Positions 6,641 through 13,586 of a stretch of 17,897 nt of DNA are shown one piece after another. The notes beneath the pieces are model-generated. The model was given only the letters and a program-made list of their open reading frames with translations, did not search any database and had not been told where the DNA came from. How positions within the stretch are numbered: the stretch's first letter is position 1; the number at the start of each line of letters is the position of its first letter. A program made the position numbers and the translations under genes. The stretch comes from JBOGDS01 sp050743075 (GTDB lineage Bacteria > Actinomycetota > Actinomycetes > Jiangellales > Jiangellaceae): the NCBI GenBank assembly GCA_050743075.1, contig JBOGDS010000075.1, positions 1-17,897 on the forward strand. Direction: 5' to 3'.

Positions 6641-7033
6641 CAGCCATCGCCACCGATCTTGGCCAGCAGCGGACACTCCCGCCGCTCGCGCGGCTCCTCA
6701 CAGGTATGCACCAACCGCGCAAGCGCATCCTGCATCGCCTGCAGGTCAGCAATCCGTGCCTGCAGGTCGGCGATCTTGCCGGTGGCCAGGCCCCTGGCCG
6801 CCGCACAGTTGTCCGGACCGCCGTCCGCGAACTCGAGCAGTTCCTCGACCTCGGCCAGGGTGAACCCCAGCTCCTGCGCGCTTGACGAAGCGGACCACCC
6901 GCACCGCCTCCGGCGCGTATGCCCGGTACCCCGACCCGGTGCGCTCCGGCTCCGGCAACAGACCCCGCCGCTCGTAGTAGCGCAACGTCTGCGGATTCAC
7001 CCGAGCCCGCCGCGCCACCTCACTGGTTCGCAT
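6640..7033 (-). pseudogene. merR: Mercury-type MerR regulator, frameshifted
   Basis: The start MRTSEVARRARVNPQTLRYY is the MerR winged-helix DNA-binding domain (SEVA...GV...TLRYYERRGLL). The frame breaks near 6879 after RFVK. A net +1 (two missing bases; compare RFVKSAQRLGF in Tn501 MerR) restores AQELGFTLAEVEELLEF. The effector region then shows three cysteines spaced 35 and 9 residues apart (about 77, 112, 121 in the repaired protein), exactly the spacing of the Hg(II) ligands C82, C117 and C126 of Tn501 MerR, and ends with CPLLAKIGGDG. This identifies it as mercury-sensing rather than a copper or redox MerR. ATG 7033 lies at the predicted transcript start of its own MerR-type promoter. Unless the frame break is a sequence error or is bypassed, the regulator would be dead. 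Confidence 0.8.
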
Positions 7034-7071
7034 GCCTCCAGCATGAACCCTGTACTCCGGTACCGGGTCAA
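7034..7071 (-). promoter_or_regulatory. MerR-type autoregulated promoter of the mer operon
   Basis: Reading the minus strand, TTGACC (7071-7066) is followed by a 19-base spacer and TCATGC (7046-7041). The spacer holds the dyad CCTGTAC-TCCG-GTACCGG as read on the plus strand (7049-7066), with the GTAC-N4-GTAC core known from mercury MerR operators. The predicted transcript start is near 7034, one base before the merR ATG, so the operon appears leaderless; GGAGG at 7039-7035 is too close to act as a normal ribosome binding site. The design matches the promoter at 3745-3776. Confidence 0.7.
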
Positions 7072-7371
7072 GGTCATGAGTACGACGCGCCGCCCGCCGC
7101 CTTCCGGCGGCTGAGCCCAGCGCCGACGGCGTTGCTCGGTTCGGGCCTACTCGCCGTCCACAGCGGCCGGATTCAGCAGGGCGGGACCCGCGGTGGCGAC
7201 ATGGTTGGTCTTGGTTCGTGACCGCCCGCGTCGCGGCGTAAATGCAGGTCAACGCCTGCATCCGGCGACTGCGTGCACCGCGATCTCCGGTCCGCTAACG
7301 AGCACAGGGCGGTTCGCATGGTGACACGGTAGGCCCACCCTGCCGGTCGGGCCGAGTCGGGTTCCCGGCTC
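7072..7371. other. Gene-free stretch upstream of the mer operon
   Basis: No gene is supported. Two perfect inverted repeats are visible: GCCGCC-TTCC-GGCGGC near 7098-7113, which could end a transcript, and ATGCAGG-6 bases-CCTGCAT at 7242-7261. No divergent gene that would use the mer operator toward the right is recognisable; the frame from the ATG at 7076 stops after 12 codons. Confidence 0.4.
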
Positions 7372-7745
7372 TCAGCGCATGATCTGCGGAGTCCGCGTTT
7401 GCGTCTCACCGCAAGTCTCAGCCGGCGCTCGATGCTGGCGCCCAGCCCTACCATCTCGGCGACCGTCGCCTCGACGATCTCGATGCGCCGCTCCAGCGGC
7501 AGCGCGTTGTCCCGGCCGGTGGGGTAGAGGTCGAGGTGGAGCCGGTTCTTGCCCGCCTGGTCTCCGGCACCTCCTGGAAGAAGATCGGCGGGCGCCGCCC
7601 GGCCGGGTCGAAGAGCCGATCGTCGAAGGCCGCCTCCTCGCCCAGCCGGCCACGGTAGTGCGCGTGCCACGTCGTCTCCGGCTCCGCCGGCGGTTCGCTG
7701 GCATTCCATCGATGTGATCGCGAAGTCAACCTCGGCGGCGTGCAT
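7372..7745 (-). pseudogene. Decayed VOC (glyoxalase-like) family gene
   Basis: Fragments in two frames follow the actinobacterial VOC/glyoxalase-like pattern. The first frame reads WNASEPPAEPETTWHAHYRG, LFDPAGRRPPIFFQEVPE. After a one-base loss near 7560 the next frame reads KNRLHLDLYPTGRDNALPL and RRIEIVEATVAEMVGLGAS. The usual ends are missing: the N-terminal strand (AEVDFAITS) sits in a third frame with no room for the central part of the first module, and no DPEGNEFC-type C-terminus follows. At least two frame breaks plus internal loss make it non-functional. It lies just downstream of the AraC-type gene on the same strand and may once have been its target. Confidence 0.55.
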
Positions 7746-7920
7746 GTGCTGCGACGCGGGCGCGGTTCCCGCGGATCCGGCTGTCGCACCAGCGGCGTCG
7801 GCCAAGTGATCGTCCACCGCCCCGCTGCGCTCGACTGAATCGGCGGACGGGTGATGGAGGGCCCACGAACCTCAACGACCTCCTCTGCACGCCGCGTCGA
7901 TGCGCCGCCGGACGAGGTCC

Positions 7921-8728
7921 TCAGGATCCGACGGATCGCCGTACGTACTCCACCGGCGTCATCCCGATCGCGGCCTTGAAGGCCCGAATGAGGTGAGCCT
8001 GGTCGTAGTAGCCGAGCTCGGCGGCCAGCCGAGCCCAATCGGGCTGCATCTCGTCGGCGACCGCGTCGGTGGCGTCGTGCAGCCGGGACCGCATCAGCAC
8101 CCACTTCGGCGTGACCCCGACGTGTTCGGCGAACAGCCGCTGCAGCCGCCAGACCGGTAGGTCGAAGCGGGCGGCCACCTGCCCGACCCGGCCCAGCGAA
8201 CGGTCGGCCACCACCGTGTCGACGATCTCGGCGGCCAGCGCGGCCCGCGCGTCCGGTGGCGGAAGGGCGAGTGCGCAACACCTCCTCCACCCGGTCCAGG
8301 GCTGCCGGCACGTCGACAGGCAACACCGCCTGCTCCAGCGCCGCGACCTCGACGTCGTAGACCGCCGGAATCGGCAGCTCGCGGTCGGTGAGAGAACGCG
8401 CGGGCGCGTCGTGCAGCAGGCGGAACGCGCCTGGGCGGAAGGTGACGCCCACCACCCGGCCCGCGCCCTCGAGCCGCTGGATGAACACCCTGCTGCCGGT
8501 CCCGGAGATCCTCGACCGGCCGGCCATTACGCAGAGGTTGACGTTGGGGTGCGGCAGCACGTGCGCGGTGAACGGCTCCGGCAGGTCCCACTCGACGACC
8601 CACAGGTGCTGGACGAGGTGACCGAGACCGACGCCGGGCGGGAACCGAGCCAGCGAGTAGCGCTGCCGGCTGACCTGCGGATGCAGGACCCCGCGCATCG
8701 ACATCATCGGCGTTGTCGCCGCAACCAT
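7921..8728 (-). pseudogene. AraC-family regulator (DUF6597-like sensor domain), frameshifted
   Basis: The ATG at 8728 has GGGAG 7 bases upstream and starts MVAATTPMMSMRGVLHPQ. The N-terminal part (YSLARFPPGVGLGHLVQHLW, HVLPHPNVNLCVMAG, VVGVTFRPGAFRLL) matches the DUF6597-type cupin-like domain found in front of AraC DNA-binding domains. The frame breaks near 8270 (net +1 or -2) after DRVEEVLR. The other frame resumes as DARAALAAEIVDTVVADRSL and continues with two helix-turn-helix segments, VGQVAARFDLPVWRLQRLF and WARLAAELGYYDQAHLIRAFK, ending GMTPVEYVRRS before the TGA at 7921. All functional parts are present, so the single break is either recent or a sequence error. It is divergent from the DUF3224 gene, which could be a target. 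Confidence 0.75.
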
Positions 8729-8832
8729 CCCTTGCTCCCGGTCGTCGCGTTCGTCCAAGAACCTACCGCCGGGACCTGACAGTTTGGCGGGACGCACCGG
8801 TCAGCGCGGCGCAACGGCGGAAGGAGCAGATT

Positions 8833-9240
8833 GTGGGCAGCGGCACCATGACCACGCTGGAGTGGCAGGAGACGACCTGGGAAGGGAAGCCCGCAGCGGA
8901 CGTTCCCGCGCCCAAGACGACGGTCGCCAGTGACACGGCGACGATCACCGGGGATATCGAGGGCGAGGTCGCTGACCGATGGCTGATGAGCTACGCGGCG
9001 GACGGAACGGCGCGATTCGTCGGGCTGACCCGCGTCACCGGGACGGTGGCTGGGCGCACCGGCACCTTCGTGCTGCAGCATGCCGGGCGGTTCGATGGCG
9101 AGGGACTGCACTCTGAGTTCACCGTCGTCCCGGGCTCCGGCACCGGTGCGCTGTCGGAGATCACCGGCGCTGGGACCTTCGTCTATACCGGCCCGGCCGG
9201 GGAGCCGACCCGCTACACCTTCGAGCCCCGATTCGCCTGA
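8833..9240 (+). CDS. DUF3224 domain-containing protein
   Basis: This 135-residue protein shows the single-domain beta-barrel pattern of DUF3224: LEWQETTWEGKPAADV at the start, VASDTATITGDIEGEVADRW, then VGLTRVTGTVAGRTGTFVLQ and HAGRFDGEGLHSEFTVVPGSGTGAL with the final GTFVYTGPAGEPTRYTFE. The family (also called allene-oxide-cyclase-barrel-like) has no settled function and acts in the cytoplasm as far as is known. GTG 8833 is preferred over the in-frame ATG at 8848 because AAGGAG (8821-8826) lies 6 bases before the GTG but 21 before the ATG. It is divergent from the AraC-type gene. Confidence 0.85.
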   Translation: MGSGTMTTLEWQETTWEGKPAADVPAPKTTVASDTATITGDIEGEVADRWLMSYAADGTARFVGLTRVTGTVAGRTGTFVLQHAGRFDGEGLHSEFTVVPGSGTGALSEITGAGTFVYTGPAGEPTRYTFEPRFA

Positions 9241-9328
9241 GGTGGGTACTGTGACGCGCGTCCCGCGGCCAGATCGTCAATCGGCAGCTTCGAGCAGCCT
9301 CGAGCGATCGGCCGAGCGCGTCGCCCCG

Positions 9329-9637
9329 TCAACACCCGGTGGCCGCTTCGAGAACTCGGCAGGCACGATGCATCCGTGCCGCCGACAAAGAGGTGATCCG
9401 ACGCCGGAACACTTCCTTCGGCAGGGTGTGCACGTTGTCGAAGTTGGCGACGCAGGCACTCGGCACGCCGTCCTGGTCGGGTGTCAGCTCAAGTTCGGAG
9501 ACGAGCCCACGCACGGTCCGGGTCAGCGCCGCGACGACGACCGACCCGATGCTGTCCGCTACGGGGTCGCGGGTCAGGACAAGCACGGGCCGGTCCCCGC
9601 CAGGCGTCGCAGCGAACCAGATCTCACCTCGCTGCAT
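9329..9637 (-). CDS. MazF/PemK-family toxin
   Basis: This 102-residue protein of the MazF/PemK growth-inhibitor family (sequence-specific endoribonucleases) opens MQRGEIWFAATPGGDRPVLVL, the family's conserved start with the RGEIW strand and GDRPVLV. It continues with VVVAALTRTVRGLVSELEL (the T...RG.P.E region carrying catalytic residues), VANFDNVHTLPKEVFRRRI, and LSAARMHRACRVLEAATGC. The ATG at 9637 lies 14 bases inside the antitoxin reading frame, the usual antitoxin-first arrangement. Expected to cleave RNA unless held by its antitoxin. Intact, with a normal length. Confidence 0.87.
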   Translation of the reverse strand: MQRGEIWFAATPGGDRPVLVLTRDPVADSIGSVVVAALTRTVRGLVSELELTPDQDGVPSACVANFDNVHTLPKEVFRRRITSLSAARMHRACRVLEAATGC

Positions 9638-9875
9638 CGGCCCAGTCCGCCCAGTCCTCTGCGATCCCCCAGTCCTCGATCGCGGTCAGGGAGCGTTCGT
9701 CAGCAGTCAACGGCTCTTGCCGCCAGGTCTCGGCGTCCATCTCGCTCGCCAGCCGTAGCAGGTGACGTCGAAGCGCGTCGCGCAGCAGCTCAGACCTGTC
9801 GACGCCGAGGCGCTCGGCCCATGACTGTGCCTCTCGCGCGTCGGTCTCTTCGACCCGGAAGCTCAGCATCGTCAT
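9624..9875 (-). CDS. Ribbon-helix-helix-type antitoxin
   Basis: This 83-residue protein has an N-terminal RHH/CopG-like segment (MTMLSFRVEETDAREAQSWA, then RLGVDRSELLRDALRRHL): a short strand and two helices that dimerise on DNA. The C-terminal part is acidic (IEDWGIAEDWADWADAA) and suits wrapping around a basic MazF-type toxin. Its stop overlaps the toxin start by 14 bases, giving a bicistronic toxin-antitoxin operon. The ATG at 9875 lies 6 bases after TATGCT (9887-9882), so the transcript is probably leaderless. An inverted repeat (CTGT-AAG-ACAG) just upstream could be the autoregulatory operator. Confidence 0.8.
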   Translation of the reverse strand: MTMLSFRVEETDAREAQSWAERLGVDRSELLRDALRRHLLRLASEMDAETWRQEPLTADERSLTAIEDWGIAEDWADWADAAR

Positions 9876-9905
9876 ACGTACAGCATAGTCTGTCTTACAG
9901 TCAGG
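9876..9905 (-). promoter_or_regulatory. Promoter and possible operator of the toxin-antitoxin operon
   Basis: On the minus strand TATGCT (9887-9882) is a good -10 box, 6 bases before the antitoxin ATG. The small dyad CTGT-AAG-ACAG lies directly upstream, where the antitoxin would be expected to bind. No clear -35 is visible. Confidence 0.4.
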
Positions 9906-9970
9906 GGCGTCTGCGGGAGGCGCATCGGGCAACATGCGGGTTGTCGTCGTCGCTGTCGAGGTAGATGTCA

Positions 9971-11393
9971 TCACAGCCCATACGTCTCCAACAGCCGCAG
10001 CCAGACCTCGCTGACCGTGGGAAACGCGGGCACGGCGTGCCAGAGCCGGTCGAGCGGCACCTCGCCGACCACTGCGATCGTGGCGGAGTGCAGGAGCTCG
10101 GCGACGCCGGGGCCGACGAACGTGACGCCCAGCAGCACCCGGCGGGACTCGTCGACGACGGCCTTGGCGCGGCCGGCGTAGTGCTCGTCCTGCACGTAGG
10201 CGCCGGTGACCGCGCCGAGGTCGTACTCGACCGCCCGCACCCGCGCGCCACGATCGCGCGCCGCCGACTCGGTCAGCCCGACAGCGCACACCTGCGGGTC
10301 GGTGAAGACGACCTGCGGCGCTCCGAGCGCGTCGGACGTCGCCCGCAGCCCCGGCAGGTCGTCGGGTCGGCCGTTGGCCCGGGCCACGATCGCGTCGCCG
10401 CACACCCGGGCCTGGTACTTGCCCATGTGCGTCAGCAGGTTGCGGCCGTTCGCGTCGCCGACGGCGTAGAGCCAGCCATCGTCGACACCGGTCGCCCGCA
10501 TGCTGTCGTCCACGGCGACCGGCTCGCCGGGTGACACCTGGACCGAGTCCAGGCCGATGTCGTCGGTGTTCAACGTGCGGCCGGTCGCGACCAGGAGCTC
10601 GTCGGCCTCGAGGTCGCTGCCGTCGCTCAAGGTGAGGGTGACCGGACCGCTGTCTATCCGCGAGACCCGATCGAGCGACGTTCCGGTCCGGACGTCGACG
10701 CCGGCCTTTGCCAGCGCGTCAGCCATCAGGTCGGACGCGAACGGCTCGATCCTCACGAGCAGCCGCTCGCCTCTGACCAGCATCGTGACCTCGTCGGCGC
10801 CGAGCCCGCGAACAGCGTGGGCCATCTCGCATCCGACGACGCCGCCACCGAGGACGGCCAGTCGGCGCGGCATCTCCCGCAGCGACGTGACCTCGCGACT
10901 GGTCCACGGGCCGGCCTCGGCCAGCCCGGAGTTGGCGGGAACGGCCGCCCGGCTGCCGGTCGCGACCACGACGGCGTGGCGGGCCTCGAGCAGCCGGGCC
11001 GGGCCGTCGTCGGACTCGACTTCCACCCGCAGCGGGCCGACGATCCGGCCGTGGCCGCGCACGAGCGTCGCCGGCAGCCCGTCGAGCCACTGGACCTGAC
11101 CGCTGTCGTCCCAACCGCCGGTCGCCCAGTCCCGGTGCGCGAGGACCGCGTCGACATCGAACGACCCGGTGACCGCGGGCCCGACGCCCGGAGTGCGGCG
11201 GGCCGCCGCCATCAGGTCCACCGGGTGGAGCAGGGCCTTGCTCGGGACGCACGCCCAGTACGAGCACTCGCCACCGACCAGCTCGCGCTCCACCAGCGCG
11301 ACGGACCAGACCGCCCTGCGCGGCGCGGTCGACCACGTTCTCCCCGACCGGTCCGCCGCCGAGCACGACCACGTCGTACAGATCCTGGGCCAC
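9971..11393 (-). pseudogene. FAD-dependent pyridine nucleotide-disulfide oxidoreductase, frameshifted near its start
   Basis: GTG 11393 follows AGAGGAG at a good distance and begins MAQDLYDVVVLGGGPVGENV, with the FAD-binding GxGxxG. One extra base near 11305 breaks the frame; removing it gives GGLSVALVERELVGGECSYW, then ACVPSK with the redox cysteines in a C-x4-C motif. The rest is complete: VVATGSRAAVP, the NAD(P)-binding LAVLGGGVVGCEMAHAVRGL, ATGRTLN, LYAVGDANGR, and a C-terminal dimerisation domain with HAVPAFPTVSE supplying the His-Glu pair. It belongs to the dihydrolipoyl/mycothione reductase-like group often annotated 'NAD(P)/FAD-dependent oxidoreductase'; the substrate is unclear. It lacks the heavy-metal domain and C-terminal cysteines of MerA. 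As written, the gene makes no full product. Confidence 0.8.
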
Positions 11394-11426
11394 CGGTGAC
11401 TCCTCTGGTTTGCGTCTCGACAGTGG

Positions 11427-12659
11427 ATGCTGGACTCGATGACTGAGGCAATACCCCGCCGTGCGGCAATCGGGCTGGCTTCGATGATGCTGGTCGCCAT
11501 CGGTCCGGAGCCGGCCCGCGACGAACCCACGCCGGAGCCCGACCGGATCGTGCTCACGGCCACGGACGACCCGGCGACGTCGCAAGCCGTGACGTGGCGG
11601 ACAAGCGCCGACGTGGTGGCCGCCGGGGTGGAGGTCCGCCCGGTGGCCGTCAATGCCGTCCGCAGCGTCGAGGCGGAGCCCACGGCTGAGTTCGTCGCCG
11701 ACGGTTTCGGTGCACGCTCGCACACCGCACGATTGGACGACCTCAGCCCGGGCACGACCTACACCTATCGCGTCGGAGACGGCACACGGTGGAGCGACTG
11801 GACAGAGTTCACCACAGCGGCCGACACGAACGAGCCGTTCACATTCGTGTACGTCGGTGACGCCCAGACGGGACTGCGGACGGACTGGGCGGCGCTGGTC
11901 GAGCGCGCCGTCGCCGACGAGCCGGCCGCGCGCGTGTGGCTGCACGCCGGTGATCTCGTGAACGACCCGGACTCCGACGCGGAGTGGGGCGCCTGGTTCG
12001 ACGGCGCCGCGCCCGCAGCGCGCACGGCCGTCATGCTCGCGGCCGCCGGCAACCACGACCAGGACGGCTCACGGGTCTCGCGGCACTGGCGGCCGCAGTT
12101 CGTATTCCCGGCCAACGGGCCGGACGGCGTGCCCGGCGAGACCGTCTACTACGTCGACTATCAGGGGGTCCGGTTCGTCGTCCTGAACTCCAACGTCGCC
12201 CTGCAGGCCCAGACCGCCTGGCTCGCCGATGCTCTCGGGCCAGACCCGAACCCCTGGACGGTCGTGCTGTTCCATCACCCGGTCTTCTCGACGGCCGAGC
12301 ACCGGGACAACCCGGAGGTCCGCGACGCCTGGCTGGACGTCCTGGAGGAGCACGACGTCGACCTGGTCCTCCAGGGGCACGACCACACGTACGGGCGTGG
12401 GCAGCGCAGCGACAACGGGCCGGTCTACGTCGTCGCGGTCGCCGGTTCGACGATGTACGACCTCGGCGATGCCGAGCAGACCTGGGGCCGGCACGGGGCG
12501 ACGTTGCAGCACGCCACCGAGGACCAGCAGTCCTACCAGGTGATCGACGTCGACGGCGACACGCTGCGGTACGAGTCGCGTACCCTGTCCGGCGAGGTCC
12601 AGGACGCGTTCCGGATCGTGACGACAGCCGAAGGCAGGCGGGTCGTCGGCGGACGGTGA
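11427..12659 (+). CDS. Secreted-type metallophosphoesterase (purple acid phosphatase-like)
   Basis: This 410-residue protein has an N-terminal hydrophobic segment after an Arg-Arg pair (PRRAAIGLASMMLVAIG), consistent with a signal peptide that could be Tat-type. A fibronectin III-like domain follows (about 37-131, ending LSPGTTYTYRVGDG and WTEFTT). The metallophosphoesterase domain has the full metal-binding set: GDAQ (144-147), GDLVND (175-180), GNHD (208-211), HHP (283-285) and GHDHTYGR (317-324). It would use a two-metal centre to hydrolyse phosphate esters outside the membrane. The start could instead be the in-frame ATG at 11439; neither has a good ribosome binding site. It is divergent from the flavin oxidoreductase, with 33 bases between them. 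Confidence 0.85.
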   Translation: MLDSMTEAIPRRAAIGLASMMLVAIGPEPARDEPTPEPDRIVLTATDDPATSQAVTWRTSADVVAAGVEVRPVAVNAVRSVEAEPTAEFVADGFGARSHTARLDDLSPGTTYTYRVGDGTRWSDWTEFTTAADTNEPFTFVYVGDAQTGLRTDWAALVERAVADEPAARVWLHAGDLVNDPDSDAEWGAWFDGAAPAARTAVMLAAAGNHDQDGSRVSRHWRPQFVFPANGPDGVPGETVYYVDYQGVRFVVLNSNVALQAQTAWLADALGPDPNPWTVVLFHHPVFSTAEHRDNPEVRDAWLDVLEEHDVDLVLQGHDHTYGRGQRSDNGPVYVVAVAGSTMYDLGDAEQTWGRHGATLQHATEDQQSYQVIDVDGDTLRYESRTLSGEVQDAFRIVTTAEGRRVVGGR

Positions 12660-12758
12660 CGCCGAACGCGCGCAGCAACCCTGTCGGGCCACCACCGCTG
12701 TGGCACTCGTCATGCCCGGCGTACGTTGAGCTGACGCGTCGAGCAATCGAGTGGAGAG

Positions 12759-13418
12759 ATGGCGAGCGACCTGGAGATCGGCGAGCCTGACGAGCTCGAT
12801 GTCGACCTGGATGCGCCGAGTGAGCATCAGCTCGCCGGTGGTGCAGGCCGCGGGCTGGCGACGCTTCTGACCGCCGGCGGCGCGGTCGGCTTCCTGGCCG
12901 CGTTCGTGCTGATGCTGGAGCGGATCGAGCTGTTCCGCGACCCGGACTATGTGCCGAGCTGCAGCTTCAACCCGGTCCTGTCCTGTGGCTCTGTCATGCA
13001 GACCTGGCAGTCCGAGGCGTTCGGCTTCTCCAACCTGCTGATCGGCATCGCCGCGTTCGCGGCCGTCACCACGATCGGTGTCGTCATGCTCGCCGGTGCG
13101 ACGCTGCCGCGATGGTTCTGGCTGAGCCTGCAGGCAGGCGTGGTGTTCGGCGTCGGCTTCGTTCACTGGCTGATCCACCAGAGCCTCTACGATATCGGCG
13201 CGCTGTGCCCCTACTGCATGGTCGTGTGGGTCGTGACGATCCCGATCTTCTGGTACGTCACCGTGCACAACGTGCAAGCCGGCAATCTGGGGGCGTCGAC
13301 GCGAGTTCGCAGCAGCCTGATGCGCAACGGTGGGCTGGTCATCTTGCTCTGGTTCGTGGTGATTGCCGCGCTGATCCTGGTCCGGTTCTGGGACTACTGG
13401 TCGTCGCTGGTCGGATAG
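12759..13418 (+). CDS. Vitamin K epoxide reductase (VKOR) family membrane protein
   Basis: This 219-residue membrane protein should pass electrons from periplasm-side thiols to membrane quinones, which supports disulfide formation by DsbA-like partners in actinobacteria. A hydrophilic tail (1-30) precedes membrane segments at about 33-52, 92-112, 120-140, 152-170 and 190-208. All four family cysteines are present: the loop pair Cys68 and Cys76 (CSFNPVLSC) and the active-site CPYC (150-153). The start is at ATG 12759, just after GGAGAG. The last codons form part of a perfect hairpin (13413-13434) that also holds the likely -10 of leuS. No DsbA-like gene is fused or adjacent here. Confidence 0.92.
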   Translation: MASDLEIGEPDELDVDLDAPSEHQLAGGAGRGLATLLTAGGAVGFLAAFVLMLERIELFRDPDYVPSCSFNPVLSCGSVMQTWQSEAFGFSNLLIGIAAFAAVTTIGVVMLAGATLPRWFWLSLQAGVVFGVGFVHWLIHQSLYDIGALCPYCMVVWVVTIPIFWYVTVHNVQAGNLGASTRVRSSLMRNGGLVILLWFVVIAALILVRFWDYWSSLVG

Positions 13419-13434
13419 CGCCGTTGCGCTATCC
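13413..13434 (+). terminator. Hairpin over the VKOR stop codon
   Basis: A perfect 9-base-pair stem, GGATAGCGC - CGTT - GCGCTATCC, contains the VKOR stop TAG (13416-13418). There is only a short TTG afterwards, so it may end VKOR transcription weakly or protect the 3' end. Its right arm overlaps the TATCCT box proposed for the leuS leader. Confidence 0.45.
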
Positions 13435-13442
13435 TTGATCCG
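13430..13442 (+). promoter_or_regulatory. -10 region of the leuS leader transcript
   Basis: TATCCT (13430-13435) fits the actinobacterial TANNNT -10 box. Counting 6 further bases puts the transcript start at 13442, which is the G of the leader peptide's GTG. The -35 region (about CTGGTC, 13407-13412) is weak and lies inside the end of the VKOR gene. Confidence 0.5.
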
Positions 13443-13477
13443 TGCGAGGCCTGCTCGTCCTTATCGGGCCGCGCTGA
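13442..13477 (+). CDS. Leucine-rich leader peptide of leuS (putative)
   Basis: The 12-codon frame GTG-to-TGA encodes MRGLLVLIGPR. Three of the 11 residues are leucine, with Val and Ile among them, so translation speed would report charged tRNA-Leu (and perhaps other branched-chain tRNAs). There is no ribosome binding site, but the GTG sits at the predicted transcript start, so leaderless translation is likely. The stop codon lies inside the 5' arm of the following large hairpin. Leader peptides of this kind are established for branched-chain amino acid operons; its use here for leuS is my inference. Confidence 0.6.
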   Translation: MRGLLVLIGPR

Positions 13478-13540
13478 CCTGCAGCGGACGCTACGAGCGT
13501 CGCGTCAGCGCGGCGGACCCCTCCTGAGCGGGGGGTCTTT
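13468..13540 (+). promoter_or_regulatory. Candidate transcription attenuator of leuS
   Basis: First structure: a perfect 11-base-pair stem GCCGCGCTGAC (13468-13478) with GTCAGCGCGGC (13504-13514), enclosing an inner stem GACGCT-ACG-AGCGTC (13487-13501). Second structure: a terminator-like hairpin GACCCCTC (13516-13523), 6-base loop, GGGGGGTC (13530-13537), followed by TTT. The two are adjacent, and bases GGG at 13466-13468 could extend the first stem by pairing with CCC of the second, which would make them compete. The 5' arm covers the leader peptide stop, so ribosome position should decide folding. The exact switching scheme is not resolved. Confidence 0.6.
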
Positions 13541-13586
13541 GCATTCGGCAGAGCCCCACGATTTCGACGAGGGACGACGACACCCG

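Noticed and set aside
7448..8797. Single 449-residue protein fusing AraC and VOC parts
   Set aside because: The frame passes through the AraC DNA-binding domain out of register; both genes are separate and frame-broken.
9971..11393. Flavin oxidoreductase as the missing mercuric reductase MerA
   Set aside because: The redox motif is C-x4-C within GGECSYWAC, and there is no N-terminal metal-binding domain or C-terminal Cys-Cys pair; it is also far from the mer operon.
13442..13540. T-box riboswitch upstream of leuS
   Set aside because: No T-box sequence of the TGGNACCGCG type is present; a leader peptide with Leu codons explains the structure better.
13539..13586. Upstream TTG start for leuS
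   Set aside because: It falls in the T-run of the terminator hairpin; the ATG at 13587 gives the usual LeuRS N-terminus.
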